A DNA stretch of 18,214 nt. Origin: Nitrososphaeraceae archaeon (GTDB lineage: Archaea > Thermoproteota > Nitrososphaeria > Nitrososphaerales > Nitrososphaeraceae). The DNA is taken from NCBI GenBank assembly GCA_029240395.1, contig JAREAJ010000008.1:1-18214 (forward strand), given 5' to 3'. The translations under genes were made by a program, and so were the position numbers. The notes below the pieces were generated by a model. The model was given only the letters and a program-made list of their open reading frames with translations. It searched no databases and was not told the origin of the DNA. Positions 7,606-14,909 of this stretch are shown piece after piece (position 1 is the stretch's first letter; each line of letters begins with the position of its first letter).

Positions 7606-9369
7606 ATGAAGCTTAAGACTGAAGTCGCTCACCGAAAATGGACGACACTTGAGCATAGAGGGGTAGCCTTTCCGCCGAATTATCAAATTCGAGGCTTAAA
7701 AATATCGATAGCCGGTGAAAGACATCCCCTCAGTCACGAACAGGAGGAGCTCGTCTATTCATGGTCCAAGAAGAAAGACACTCACTATATTAAAGACCCG
7801 GTTTTCCAAGCAAACTTTCTTAGCGACTTCAAGAAACTACTTCCCGAAAGATTTCAGAATATATCACGTTTAACTGATATCGATTTCTCGGAGGCTTTTG
7901 CCCTAATCGACCAAGAAAAAATGATGAAAGAGTCGGAGATGGAAAGAATAAGGAATTTGCCCAAGGATGAAAAGAAGAAGATTAGGTTGGCAAAAAAGTC
8001 GGAAATAGACCGGCTAAAGGGTTGGTACGGAAAAGCAATTGTGGATGGCGTAGAAGTGGATGTCGCGAACTGGCTTGTCGAACCTCCGGGGCTTTTCATG
8101 GGACGCGGTCAGCATCCTCTGAGGGGCAGATGGAAACCTCGAGTTACCCCCAGCGACGTGATTTTAAATCTTGGGGAGGAGGCACCCGTACCCGAAGGGA
8201 ATTGGAAAGGAATAATTCATGATCACTCCTCCACTTGGCTTGCAACCTGGATTGAAAAGCTGACGGGCAAAAGGAAATACGTTTGGCTGCATGACTCTTC
8301 CAGCCTAAGGCAGAATAGCGATAGGGAAAAATATGATAAAGCCAACAGATTGGAGAGACACATCAGCAGGGTACAGCGCGAGATCATTAACAGGATGCTC
8401 AAATCCCGGGATGTTAACCAGAGGAAAACGTCTACTGTCTGCTACCTAATATTTAAACTCGCAATGAGAGTAGGAGATGAAAAGGACCCCGAGGAAGCCG
8501 ACACCGTAGGTGCGTCAACATTAAGGGTAGAGCATATCACTTTCAAAGAAGATAAAGATGGCGGAAAGCTCATAGAATTCAATTTTCTGGGAAAAGACAG
8601 TGTACCCTGGCAGAAAATAGTCAAAGTTACCGGCGAGGATACTATCGGGTTATATAATAACCTCAAGACGCTAATGCAGGGCAAGGAGAGAACCTCACAA
8701 ATATTTGAAGGCATAACTTCAAGCAAGGTAAATGCTTTTTTGAGAAGCATAGATAGCAAGAATCTCCCAGGACTGACTGCTAAAGTATTTCGAACTTTCA
8801 TCACGACAAATGTAGTTAGAGAAACCTTAGCAAGACCACCCTTCAACAGGATTGACAAAATGTCTTCAGAAGCCGAGAAAATTTACGCGGTTAAGATTGC
8901 AAACCTGAATGCGGCGATTACTTGTAATCACAAAAAAGGAATTGATCCAAAAAACCCTGCTAGTGCGAAGGCAATCCAAAAGTTTAAGGACTCTGTGGCT
9001 AAAAAAGAGGAGACTATCAGAAAACTGAGGTCAGAACTTGACTCGGACCGCTCGAAGACAGAAAGTCAAGTGAAAAGAATCAAGGACAGGCTAGAGAGAA
9101 TAGAATTGCAACTAAAACTACAGAAAGAAACCCGTGACTATAGCCTAGGCACCTCACTGAGGAATTATATAGATCCTAGGGTGATAGCGGCCTGGCTGCT
9201 TTACGTGGATTTGGACTGGAAGAAAGTTTATACGGCTACCTTACAGAGGAAATTCAGATGGGTCGAAGAGTACGATCCTGAAGAGCTTAAGTTGTTCTAT
9301 CCACTCCAAAAACAAGTCGGAAACGAAGTGATGAAAGTAGTGGTATCAGAGGAATCCAGTTCTACTTGA
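7606..9369 (+). CDS. topIB: DNA topoisomerase IB (eukaryote-like type)
   Basis: Relaxes positive and negative supercoils through a transient 3'-phosphotyrosyl break, without ATP. The 587-residue protein has the core and C-terminal domains of eukaryotic Top1 but lacks its long charged N-terminal region. All five catalytic residues can be placed: R288 (AMRVGDEKD), K330 (FLGKDS), R396 (AKVFRTF), H442 (TCNHKKG) and Y521 (SLRNYIDPR), matching human R488, K532, R590, H632 and Y723. LGTSLRNYIDPR almost copies the eukaryotic active-site segment. A charged coiled-coil linker (about 455-510) separates the core from the tyrosine domain. Among archaea, this type is known as a thaumarchaeal marker, which helps place the window. 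The gene is monocistronic; the ATG at 7606 fits the upstream TATA box. Confidence 0.97.
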   Translation: MKLKTEVAHRKWTTLEHRGVAFPPNYQIRGLKISIAGERHPLSHEQEELVYSWSKKKDTHYIKDPVFQANFLSDFKKLLPERFQNISRLTDIDFSEAFALIDQEKMMKESEMERIRNLPKDEKKKIRLAKKSEIDRLKGWYGKAIVDGVEVDVANWLVEPPGLFMGRGQHPLRGRWKPRVTPSDVILNLGEEAPVPEGNWKGIIHDHSSTWLATWIEKLTGKRKYVWLHDSSSLRQNSDREKYDKANRLERHISRVQREIINRMLKSRDVNQRKTSTVCYLIFKLAMRVGDEKDPEEADTVGASTLRVEHITFKEDKDGGKLIEFNFLGKDSVPWQKIVKVTGEDTIGLYNNLKTLMQGKERTSQIFEGITSSKVNAFLRSIDSKNLPGLTAKVFRTFITTNVVRETLARPPFNRIDKMSSEAEKIYAVKIANLNAAITCNHKKGIDPKNPASAKAIQKFKDSVAKKEETIRKLRSELDSDRSKTESQVKRIKDRLERIELQLKLQKETRDYSLGTSLRNYIDPRVIAAWLLYVDLDWKKVYTATLQRKFRWVEEYDPEELKLFYPLQKQVGNEVMKVVVSEESSST

Positions 9370-9669
9370 CTGGGCTCATTAGCGGAAACATCTACCTAGG
9401 CTTATATCGGCCAGTAGGCTGCATAATCTAATCCAAGAATCCCTCGGCGATAAGTGAAATCAATGAAGAGCCTTCAGAAGGGTAGTTGGCTCTGAGGTTT
9501 TTGAACGCGGTATTCGACCGTCAAACAATCAAATGTTTCTTGGATTTTCCACAATATGGTCTAGCATGCCCCTGGTATATTTGAGGGTAAATTTTCCCAC
9601 AAGGTTTGAGTACTTTATATTATGTTCAAAAAGAGGCTTTATTGGCTGAACGCTGCCAGAGCTTTTGGT
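9370..9669. other. Intergenic region before tRNA-Met
   Basis: Three hundred bases between the topoisomerase stop and tRNA-Met. Apart from a TATA-like TTTATATTA at 9614-9622, I see no gene or repeat. The minus-strand frame that crosses this stretch runs through both tRNA genes and is not credible. Confidence 0.5.
9614..9622 (+). promoter_or_regulatory. Probable TATA box of tRNA-Met
   Basis: TTTATATTA is centred about 52 bp before the mature 5' end of tRNA-Met, so it would give a 5' leader of about 25 nt for RNase P to remove. A weaker element near 9637-9643 would start closer to the tRNA. Confidence 0.4.
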
Positions 9670-9744
9670 GCCGGAGTAGCTCAGCCTGGCTGGAGCGTTC
9701 GACTCATAATCGAAAGGTCGCGGGCTCGAATCCCGTCTCCGGCA
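9670..9744 (+). tRNA. tRNA-Met (anticodon CAT), probably the elongator
   Basis: It folds into a complete cloverleaf without an intron. The acceptor GCCGGAG/CTCCGGC has 7 perfect pairs, the D stem is GCTC/GAGC, the anticodon stem TTCGA/TCGAA encloses loop CTCATAA with CAT at positions 34-36, and the T stem GCGGG/CCCGT ends in a G-T wobble. The discriminator is A73 and no CCA is encoded. It lacks archaeal initiator features (no A1-T72 pair, no three G-C pairs at the base of the anticodon stem), so elongator Met is preferred. A tRNA-Ile2 whose C34 is modified to agmatidine is a less likely alternative that sequence alone does not exclude. The T loop is CTCGAAT, with C where T54 is normal. Confidence 0.93.
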
Positions 9745-9840
9745 CGCATACCATTTATTTGAACTGCGACGAGGGCGATTGATGCTGAGGAGATACGATA
9801 GTTCGTCATCACCCGAAGCTGAAAACATAGCCAATTTAAG

Positions 9841-9962
9841 TGGGGCCTTCGGAGGGATTTGAACCCTCCTCAAGCGGTCTCTGCAAGCAAATCCATATTC
9901 TGCCTGTTTTCGATCCCCGCCACCACAGCCGCCTATACTGACCAGGCTATACTACGAAGGCC
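9841..9962 (-). tRNA. tRNA-His (GTG) with 44-nt intron, encoded G-1 and CCA
   Basis: On the minus strand the acceptor reads G-1 then GCCTTCG paired with CGAAGGC, then C73 opposite G-1, then a genomically encoded CCA (9843-9841). G-1:C73 is the tRNA-His identity element. The D stem is GTAT/GTAT with two wobbles. The anticodon stem is GGCGG/CCGCT, loop CTGTGG plus A38, anticodon GTG. The T arm GAGGG-TTCAAAT-CCCTC is canonical. An intron interrupts the loop at the canonical archaeal site between 37 and 38. It can form a bulge-helix-bulge: loop bases CTGT pair with GCAG near the intron's 3' end, leaving 3-nt bulges GG|T and AG|A cut by the splicing endonuclease. The mature tRNA has 78 nt. It converges on tRNA-Met, 96 bp away. 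Confidence 0.94.
9884..9927 (-). other. tRNA-His intron (44 nt)
   Basis: Intron at position 37/38, removed at a predicted bulge-helix-bulge. Its interior can also form a stem CAGGCA/TGCTTG (one G-T pair). The boundaries follow from restoring the 5-bp anticodon stem. Confidence 0.82.
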
Positions 9963-9985
9963 GCGGAATCCTTATTAGCATTGAC

Positions 9986-9995
9986 TATATTTATA
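9986..9995 (-). promoter_or_regulatory. TATA box of tRNA-His
   Basis: On the minus strand this reads TATAAATATA, an excellent archaeal TATA box, centred about 28 bp before G-1 at 9962. The predicted transcript would begin at or very near the mature 5' end, so G-1 may come straight from transcription. Confidence 0.65.
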
Positions 9996-10060
9996 CAGTT
10001 CTCGCTCCTTGATACTCGCAAAACCAATACATGATCCTAACTTGCCATTCTATTCTTTTC

Positions 10061-10882
10061 TTAAGAGCCGGAAATAATACCTAGCCTGATGGTTTGGATA
10101 CCGCGTCGTTCTAGCTTGTCAGCGAAGGCATTTAAGCCAATTGAGTCCCCGGCCAGGTGGCCAAGGAGTACAAGATTCCCTTTCACTTTTTCAGATTTCA
10201 GCCGTGCCGCCTCTCCTGGATCGATGTGAAGATAAATAACAGTAGTTATATCGTTCTCATAATATAGCTTAGCAATTCGGTAGCCCCCATTTGTTCCAGC
10301 GGCCAAAACCAGAGCCATCCTACCCACATAGTTTCGCATGCTTCCTAGGGCCACCAGTGGTCTAGTTACGGCATTTCGGAATTCCGGAATTTCTTGGAGA
10401 ACTTTTAGCAGATTTGAAACTCTTCCAGTGCATTTGATTGATTTAATTTTTGTCATAATGATCCTACGCATGAACTCGTCGCAAGGTTGGTGTATATTTA
10501 CCAGAGCAATTTGTAAAGCCTTTGCAGTGTCTACTGTTTGCCTGTAGATATTAGCGTGGGACTTCATTTGCGTTCTTTGCTTTAGGGCTCTTACCGCATC
10601 CTCGGCAGCATTTTTTGGAATTCCATTTTCTACCATATAATCCACGTGCCTGTCAAAAACCTTATGAAAATTGATAGCAGACACCCCAATTGGATGATGC
10701 GCGATAACTGCATCGCAGCCCATATTCTTTGCCAAGAGCAATTCTGCAGTGCTGACGTCCACTGATACTAGCACCTTTCGAATGTTGCGACCTCCTACAT
10801 GAACTGCACTGTCTGCTGGCAGCTTCTTCCAGCCCACGAGGCTAAGCCCCGCAGTCATGATTTCAGTCGTATCTGCGCTCAT
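10061..10882 (-). CDS. NIF3-family dinuclear metal-binding protein
   Basis: Member of the NIF3/YbgI family (often labelled GTP cyclohydrolase 1 type 2), widespread toroid-forming proteins with a two-metal site whose physiological reaction is not settled. Counting from ATG 10882 (273 aa), the expected ligands are visible: the HH pair in IAHHP (62-63), the H-x3-D unit in IHQPCD (131, 135), and a C-terminal H-x3-D in GHLAGD (242, 246), where most members have H-x3-E. The overall order fits the family. GTG 10885 is one codon upstream; the TATA-like element near 10911-10920 puts transcription start close to either, so this is a near-leaderless gene. It is divergent from taw1. Family assignment is good; substrate is unknown. 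Confidence 0.87.
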   Translation of the reverse strand: MSADTTEIMTAGLSLVGWKKLPADSAVHVGGRNIRKVLVSVDVSTAELLLAKNMGCDAVIAHHPIGVSAINFHKVFDRHVDYMVENGIPKNAAEDAVRALKQRTQMKSHANIYRQTVDTAKALQIALVNIHQPCDEFMRRIIMTKIKSIKCTGRVSNLLKVLQEIPEFRNAVTRPLVALGSMRNYVGRMALVLAAGTNGGYRIAKLYYENDITTVIYLHIDPGEAARLKSEKVKGNLVLLGHLAGDSIGLNAFADKLERRGIQTIRLGIISGS

Positions 10883-10910
10883 CACTTTATTTCCCTAGGA
10901 AGGACTACAA

Positions 10911-10920
10911 AAATTTTTAA
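10911..10920 (-). promoter_or_regulatory. TATA box of the NIF3-family gene
   Basis: On the minus strand TTAAAAATTT is centred about 33 bp before the ATG at 10882, inside the 270-bp divergent region shared with taw1. It is a consensus match only. Confidence 0.45.
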
Positions 10921-11115
10921 CCGTTCTCCTTCATATTATAAACTCACCCTGTATGGTTTTTATTTTCTGTTCTTCCGCGTATACGCAAGCAAATACAAAA
11001 TACTGTTAGTGAGAACCAGACTACTGTTACTTCAATTCCGAAGATGGACATTTCTTGTACCTGCAATGTTCCAGATTTCTAAAAGAGGTTAGAGAATATC
11101 CGTCAAGATTGGAAA

Positions 11116-11123
11116 CTTTAAAT
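11116..11123 (+). promoter_or_regulatory. TATA box of taw1
   Basis: CTTTAAAT is centred about 33 bp before the ATG at 11153 and predicts a leader of about 7 nt. Confidence 0.55.
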
Positions 11124-11152
11124 CCCCTGGTTTCAAAGCTCTCTATCTGTAA

Positions 11153-12181
11153 ATGAGCTGTTCAGGCGAATACATCTCCCATTCGGAGAAAGATAATTTA
11201 ATACAGATATCATCCTCGACAAAATCAAAGCTACAGAAGGCAAAGTATGGCGTGTACAACCATTCAGCTGTAGAGCTTTGCCACTGGACTAAGAAATCGT
11301 TTGCAAACGAAGGAAATTGCTACAAACACAAATTTTATGGAATTTCGACTCATCGGTGTATGGAAATGACACCTACAGCAATGAACTGCGAAAATAGATG
11401 CATTTATTGCTGGCGACCAACGGAATTTTACGATACTCTACAAATGCCTGCGCATCTTGTTGATGAACCGGATGTAATTGTTAACGAGTTGATGAAAGAA
11501 AGGGAGCGCCTCCTTTCTGGGTATTATGGTAACAAAAAAAATGATGCGAAAAGGCTGGACGAAAGTTTGCTACCAGCTCATTATGCTATATCATTATCTG
11601 GCGAACCGACCATGTATCCCAAATTGCCACAACTGATCAAATATTTGAAAAGTCTCAGGGCCACTAAATCTGTTTTCCTAGTGACCAACGGCCAGGAACC
11701 ACGAATGCTAAAGAGGCTTGCCGACGAAGATGCATTACCTACCCAGCTTTACCTGTCTACAAACGCAGTCAATAGGAAAATGTTCCATTTGATTAACAGA
11801 CCGCGACACAGGGACGCGTGGGAAAGATGGAGGGAAAGCTTGGAATTTTTAGCGACTGCTAAGACCAGAACGGTACTTAGAATGACGATTATTAGAGGTT
11901 ATAACGAAGGGACAGACCTTGCGAATGACTTTGCGCTGCTCGTGTCACAAGCAAACCCACACTTCGTAGAAATCAAATCTTATATGCACATTGGAATGTC
12001 GACGCAGCGTTTGGAGAAGAGTAATATGCTAGAAATGAACGAGGTAAAAACTATTGCACATGTTCTGGTAAAAAATCTTCCTGGATTCGTTATTATGGAT
12101 GAAAGCGAAATATCTAGGATAGTTGTACTTCAGAACCAGGACCGCTACACTAATAGGTATATTCAAGGATGCATCGTATGA
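11153..12181 (+). CDS. taw1: tRNA 4-demethylwyosine synthase (Taw1/TYW1)
   Basis: Radical-SAM enzyme that converts m1G37 of tRNA-Phe into 4-demethylwyosine (imG-14) using carbons 2 and 3 of pyruvate. The SAM cluster cysteines are C79, C83 and C86 (CENRCIYC). Three further cysteines, C43, C56 and C69, have the 13/13/10 spacing of the second [4Fe-4S] cluster described in archaeal Taw1. K58 in CYKHKFYG matches the lysine proposed to form a Schiff base with pyruvate. IYCWRP and LSGEPTMYP are further signatures. At 342 residues it has the archaeal form, without the flavodoxin domain of eukaryotic TYW1. It has its own promoter and is divergent from the NIF3-family gene. Its partners Trm5 and Taw2 are not in the window. 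Confidence 0.97.
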   Translation: MSCSGEYISHSEKDNLIQISSSTKSKLQKAKYGVYNHSAVELCHWTKKSFANEGNCYKHKFYGISTHRCMEMTPTAMNCENRCIYCWRPTEFYDTLQMPAHLVDEPDVIVNELMKERERLLSGYYGNKKNDAKRLDESLLPAHYAISLSGEPTMYPKLPQLIKYLKSLRATKSVFLVTNGQEPRMLKRLADEDALPTQLYLSTNAVNRKMFHLINRPRHRDAWERWRESLEFLATAKTRTVLRMTIIRGYNEGTDLANDFALLVSQANPHFVEIKSYMHIGMSTQRLEKSNMLEMNEVKTIAHVLVKNLPGFVIMDESEISRIVVLQNQDRYTNRYIQGCIV

Positions 12182-12378
12182 TCATATGGCCAACGCGAGA
12201 GAGGAGGCATCCCTTTACCGCATCTTTTCTTTATCGGAATAACTATAAGAGTTAACTCGGACGCAATAAAACATAATCCACTCCACCTACACTGGATACG
12301 AGCCCTGCAGGAATGCAGACGTATATATCAGTTGTGCAACCAAAACCGACTATCCATTAGGTCTCGGAACATAAAACC

Positions 12379-12387
12379 TAATATATA
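12379..12387 (+). promoter_or_regulatory. TATA box of the rhodanese gene
   Basis: TAATATATA is centred about 29 bp before ATG 12412, which predicts a leaderless or near-leaderless transcript. The remaining 12182-12378 stretch shows no gene. Confidence 0.6.
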
Positions 12388-12411
12388 CACATTCGTCACT
12401 TTGATCCTTAT

Positions 12412-13260
12412 ATGGAATATGCACATCCAGAGGTTTTAGTGGACACCCAGTGGGTCGAGGATCACTTTAAGGACTCAAATGTCAGAATAGCAGAAGTAGA
12501 TTACGATCCCAAGGCCAATTACCAGTTGGGACATATTCCCAATGCTGTGTTGTTTGATTGGAAAGAAGATATTAACGATCCGACTAATAGAAACATTCTA
12601 TCAAGGGACTCGTGTGAAAAATTGCTACGACGAGCCGGTGTAAACAATGAGAGCATTTTAGTTCTTTATGGGGATTTTAACAATTGGTTTGCCGCTTTTG
12701 CGTTTTGGGTCTTCAAATATTATGGATCTAATGACGTTAGATTGATGAATGGTGGAAGAAAAAAATGGCTCGAGGAAGACCGACCTTTGACCAAAGATAT
12801 CCCACAGAGCCTATCAGAAGGCAACTTTAAAGCGTCCGCTCCGGACGAGACCATTAGAGTGTTCTTAGACAACGTGAAAAAAGCCTTGGACCAAAAGCCC
12901 AAGGTAAAAATGGTTGATGTTCGGAGTCCCAAGGAATTTACCGGGGAGATACTTGCACCCCCAGAATACCCTACGGAGCACGCACAAAGAGGAGGCCATA
13001 TCCCGGGTGCAGAGAATATACCGTGGGCACAGGCTGTAAGGGAGGATGGCACATTCAAACCCAGGGAGGAACTGGAAGAGATGTACAAGAACAAGGGCAT
13101 TACATCAGATAAGGATATAATTACATACTGCAGGATAGGAGAAAGGTCTTCGCATACCTGGTTTGTTCTAAAATATTTGCTGGGATATCCCAATGTAAAG
13201 AATTACGACGGTTCGTGGACAGAGTGGGGTAACATGATAGCAAACCCTATAGAGAAATAG
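12412..13260 (+). CDS. Two-domain rhodanese (thiosulfate/3-mercaptopyruvate-type sulfurtransferase)
   Basis: Moves sulfane sulfur from a donor such as thiosulfate or 3-mercaptopyruvate to a thiol acceptor through a cysteine persulfide. Two rhodanese domains are seen: an N-terminal one (about 5-125; HIPNAVLFDW, VLYGDFNNW) without a catalytic cysteine at the loop, and a C-terminal one (about 145-278) with C240 in the active loop CRIGERS after DIITY. This is the usual pattern of tandem rhodaneses. The loop resembles thiosulfate-type enzymes more than the CGSGVTA loop of mercaptopyruvate enzymes, but specificity cannot be fixed by reading. There is no signal peptide, so it is cytoplasmic. It converges on the GcvH-TusA fusion gene with a 74-nt gap, and that neighbour is a plausible sulfur acceptor. 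Confidence 0.92.
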   Translation: MEYAHPEVLVDTQWVEDHFKDSNVRIAEVDYDPKANYQLGHIPNAVLFDWKEDINDPTNRNILSRDSCEKLLRRAGVNNESILVLYGDFNNWFAAFAFWVFKYYGSNDVRLMNGGRKKWLEEDRPLTKDIPQSLSEGNFKASAPDETIRVFLDNVKKALDQKPKVKMVDVRSPKEFTGEILAPPEYPTEHAQRGGHIPGAENIPWAQAVREDGTFKPREELEEMYKNKGITSDKDIITYCRIGERSSHTWFVLKYLLGYPNVKNYDGSWTEWGNMIANPIEK

Positions 13261-13287
13261 CAGTTCTGATGCCAGGTTTAAGGATCA

Positions 13288-13327
13288 ATCTGTACTTTGT
13301 GCCATCAATCTGCACACCTGTACAGAT
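13288..13327. repeat. Inverted repeat between convergent genes
   Basis: ATCTGTAC (13288-13295) and GTACAGAT (13320-13327) form an 8-bp inverted repeat around a 24-nt spacer. A near-copy of the left arm's context also occurs directly: ATCAATCTGTAC at 13284 and ATCAATCTGCAC at 13304. It lies between the stops of the rhodanese and the GcvH-TusA gene, so it could form a hairpin in both 3' ends. It has no U tract and may be chance. Confidence 0.3.
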
Positions 13328-13334
13328 CAACAGG

Positions 13335-14000
13335 CTATTTGACTTTCTTAACTATGATATGCAATAGGTTTCCTTCTGGCCTAGTTTCAAGTATTTTCTG
13401 TCCGCTGTCCTCAGACCATCTGGTAATTTCCAGGTCTGCCGTCTTGTCATCTGATACTACATGAATAATCTCTCCTAAATTTATTCTTGAAACCATCTCA
13501 TCTAATTTTGTGAGAGTCGCAGCGCATTCCACCCCTATTTCGTACATCTCATAGTCTGGATATGCTACGAAACAACGTATATGCAAGTTGTCTATTATGA
13601 TCTTTAACTTATCGTGACATTCTTCTATAGGCTGCAGGTTTCTGCGATATTGATTCACGGACGAGGGTTCCATTTTGACAAACCACCCATCTGAATAAGG
13701 AAAGTCGTTTACTAGTTTTGGTCTTTGAAGAATGGAATCATTTACCTCGATAATCGTTCCTGTGAACGGAGCTCTAATCACTCCGAAATACTTGTTGCTT
13801 TCGATAGTTGCGAGTCTTTTTCCGTTCTCTATCCTTGTTCCAGTATCCTTAATCTTGATGGTAGATATCCTACCAGAGATTGAAGATAGTATAGCAGTTA
13901 TTCCGATAGTGACTACCTTATTTGCCTTTGAATCTGCCCAAACAAGATTTTCAACATCATAGAGAAGATCCTCTGGAAAAATACAGCTATCTATCTTCAT
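13335..14000 (-). CDS. GcvH-like lipoyl domain fused to TusA-like sulfur-carrier domain
   Basis: The first about 115 of 221 residues match glycine cleavage H protein: VVTIGITAIL (29-38), the lipoylation-type motif ESNK with K70, RAPFTGTIIEVND (76-88), and LVNDFPYSDGWFVKM (96-110). The last about 75 residues resemble TusA/SirA: YEIGVECAATLTKLDE (153-168), then GEIIHVVSDD (176-185), TRWSED and a closing LLHIIVKK strand. C159 sits where TusA carries its sulfur-relay cysteine, but the usual CPxP prolines are absent. No glycine cleavage P or T genes lie nearby, whereas a rhodanese converges on it. This suggests a sulfur-shuttling lipoyl carrier, akin to LbpA of the sHdr pathway, instead of glycine cleavage; that role is inference. 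A TATA element sits about 26 bp before the ATG. Confidence 0.82.
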   Translation of the reverse strand: MKIDSCIFPEDLLYDVENLVWADSKANKVVTIGITAILSSISGRISTIKIKDTGTRIENGKRLATIESNKYFGVIRAPFTGTIIEVNDSILQRPKLVNDFPYSDGWFVKMEPSSVNQYRRNLQPIEECHDKLKIIIDNLHIRCFVAYPDYEMYEIGVECAATLTKLDEMVSRINLGEIIHVVSDDKTADLEITRWSEDSGQKILETRPEGNLLHIIVKKVK

Positions 14001-14020
14001 TGAATTTATTCCTAATCGGA

Positions 14021-14030
14021 GTTTTTTATT
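14021..14030 (-). promoter_or_regulatory. TATA box of the GcvH-TusA gene
   Basis: On the minus strand AATAAAAAAC is centred about 26 bp before ATG 14000, pointing to leaderless transcription. Confidence 0.5.
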
Positions 14031-14143
14031 CCTTTACACCTCATGAGCATTTGTCGGCTCTCGCTAGCGTCCATGGTTAGGTATGAGTCTAATCAGGGCG
14101 ATAGACCTAATACGGATACTACCAACATCAGATTAGTCCTCTA

Positions 14144-14716
14144 TTACTTCTGACCAACCTCAGGGCGGCGATCGAACCATTCTGCCAATTTTCTAAGAGC
14201 AATAGCTCGATGGGAAAATTTTCCCTTTTGCCCTATGGTCTCTAACGCCCCATATGTCAGCTGTGAATTCTCTGGAATGAATATAGGATCGTAACCCCAT
14301 CCTCCTTTTGTAGCATTTCTTGCTATAGTTCCTACCGTCTCCCCGCTAAAGGTAAGAGAACTCTTTCCGTCGTGAAAAGCGAAGACGGACCTGAATAGAG
14401 CGCGTCTACAGCTTGTCTTCTCCATTAGCTTCATAATCCCCAAATTCCCTATGGTTTTAAACACAAATGCAGAATACGGTCCAGGAAAACCACTTAGTTT
14501 ATCTATGAATAAACCATCGTCTTCAACAATAAGCGGCTTTGATATTTCCAAGTATGCAAGTTGTGACTTACTCATAGCAATGACCTCCATTGATTCTACT
14601 TGGGGCTCGATCAAATTTTTTCTAATAAACTTAACATGAATGTTGAAACCTTTGAGAAGCGATTTTACCTCATCGAACTTACTCTCGTTGGAACTAACAA
14701 AGACTATGGATTTCAT
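14144..14716 (-). CDS. rdgB: XTP/dITP diphosphatase (RdgB/HAM1 family)
   Basis: House-cleaning nucleotide pyrophosphatase that hydrolyses dITP, ITP and XTP to the monophosphate, keeping deaminated purines out of DNA and RNA. At 190 residues it has normal length. The family motifs are in order: SSNESKF (8-14), VEDDGLFID (64-72), the purine-binding GWGYDPIFIP (139-148) and KFSHRAIAL (166-174). A possible TATA element (CGTTTAATTG on the minus strand, 14741-14750) lies about 30 bp before ATG 14716. It sits between the GcvH-TusA gene and bud32 on the same strand, with 143- and 193-nt gaps, so it is probably transcribed alone. Confidence 0.95.
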   Translation of the reverse strand: MKSIVFVSSNESKFDEVKSLLKGFNIHVKFIRKNLIEPQVESMEVIAMSKSQLAYLEISKPLIVEDDGLFIDKLSGFPGPYSAFVFKTIGNLGIMKLMEKTSCRRALFRSVFAFHDGKSSLTFSGETVGTIARNATKGGWGYDPIFIPENSQLTYGALETIGQKGKFSHRAIALRKLAEWFDRRPEVGQK

Positions 14717-14846
14717 AAGCTTGGAATTAATACATCTCTCAATTAAACGATCATCCTTTGGCGGGAGTAACTCGTGTGAACTTGAGTTCTATTATGTGTG
14801 AGTGTACACCCCCCTCGGCAAGCTCATTCTGTCAAGCTAGGTAATC

Positions 14847-14858
14847 TCTCAATTGAGA
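14847..14858. repeat. 12-bp perfect palindrome in bud32-rdgB gap
   Basis: TCTCAATTGAGA is a perfect palindrome. The 11-mer ATCTCTCAATT that contains its left half is repeated directly at 14735-14745, next to the putative rdgB promoter. It could be a regulator-binding site, but two short matches in AT-rich DNA may be chance. Confidence 0.25.
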
Positions 14859-14909
14859 AATACAAGTATGACATCCGAAAGCTAATAGTTTCCCTAATCA
14901 GGATTGAGT

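Noticed and set aside
9777..9823. Possible C/D-box sRNA (TGATGC ... CTGA) between the two tRNA genes
   Set aside because: The C box deviates from RTGATGA, the first CTGA directly abuts it leaving no guide, and no convincing C' box exists.
9529..9873. Minus-strand open frame of 114 codons
   Set aside because: It runs across tRNA-Met in antisense and through the 3' half of tRNA-His; its protein-like stretches are read from tRNA sequence.
10799..11092. Plus-strand open frame of 97 codons in the NIF3-taw1 gap
   Set aside because: It starts inside the NIF3-family gene on the other strand and runs through both divergent promoters; no family features.
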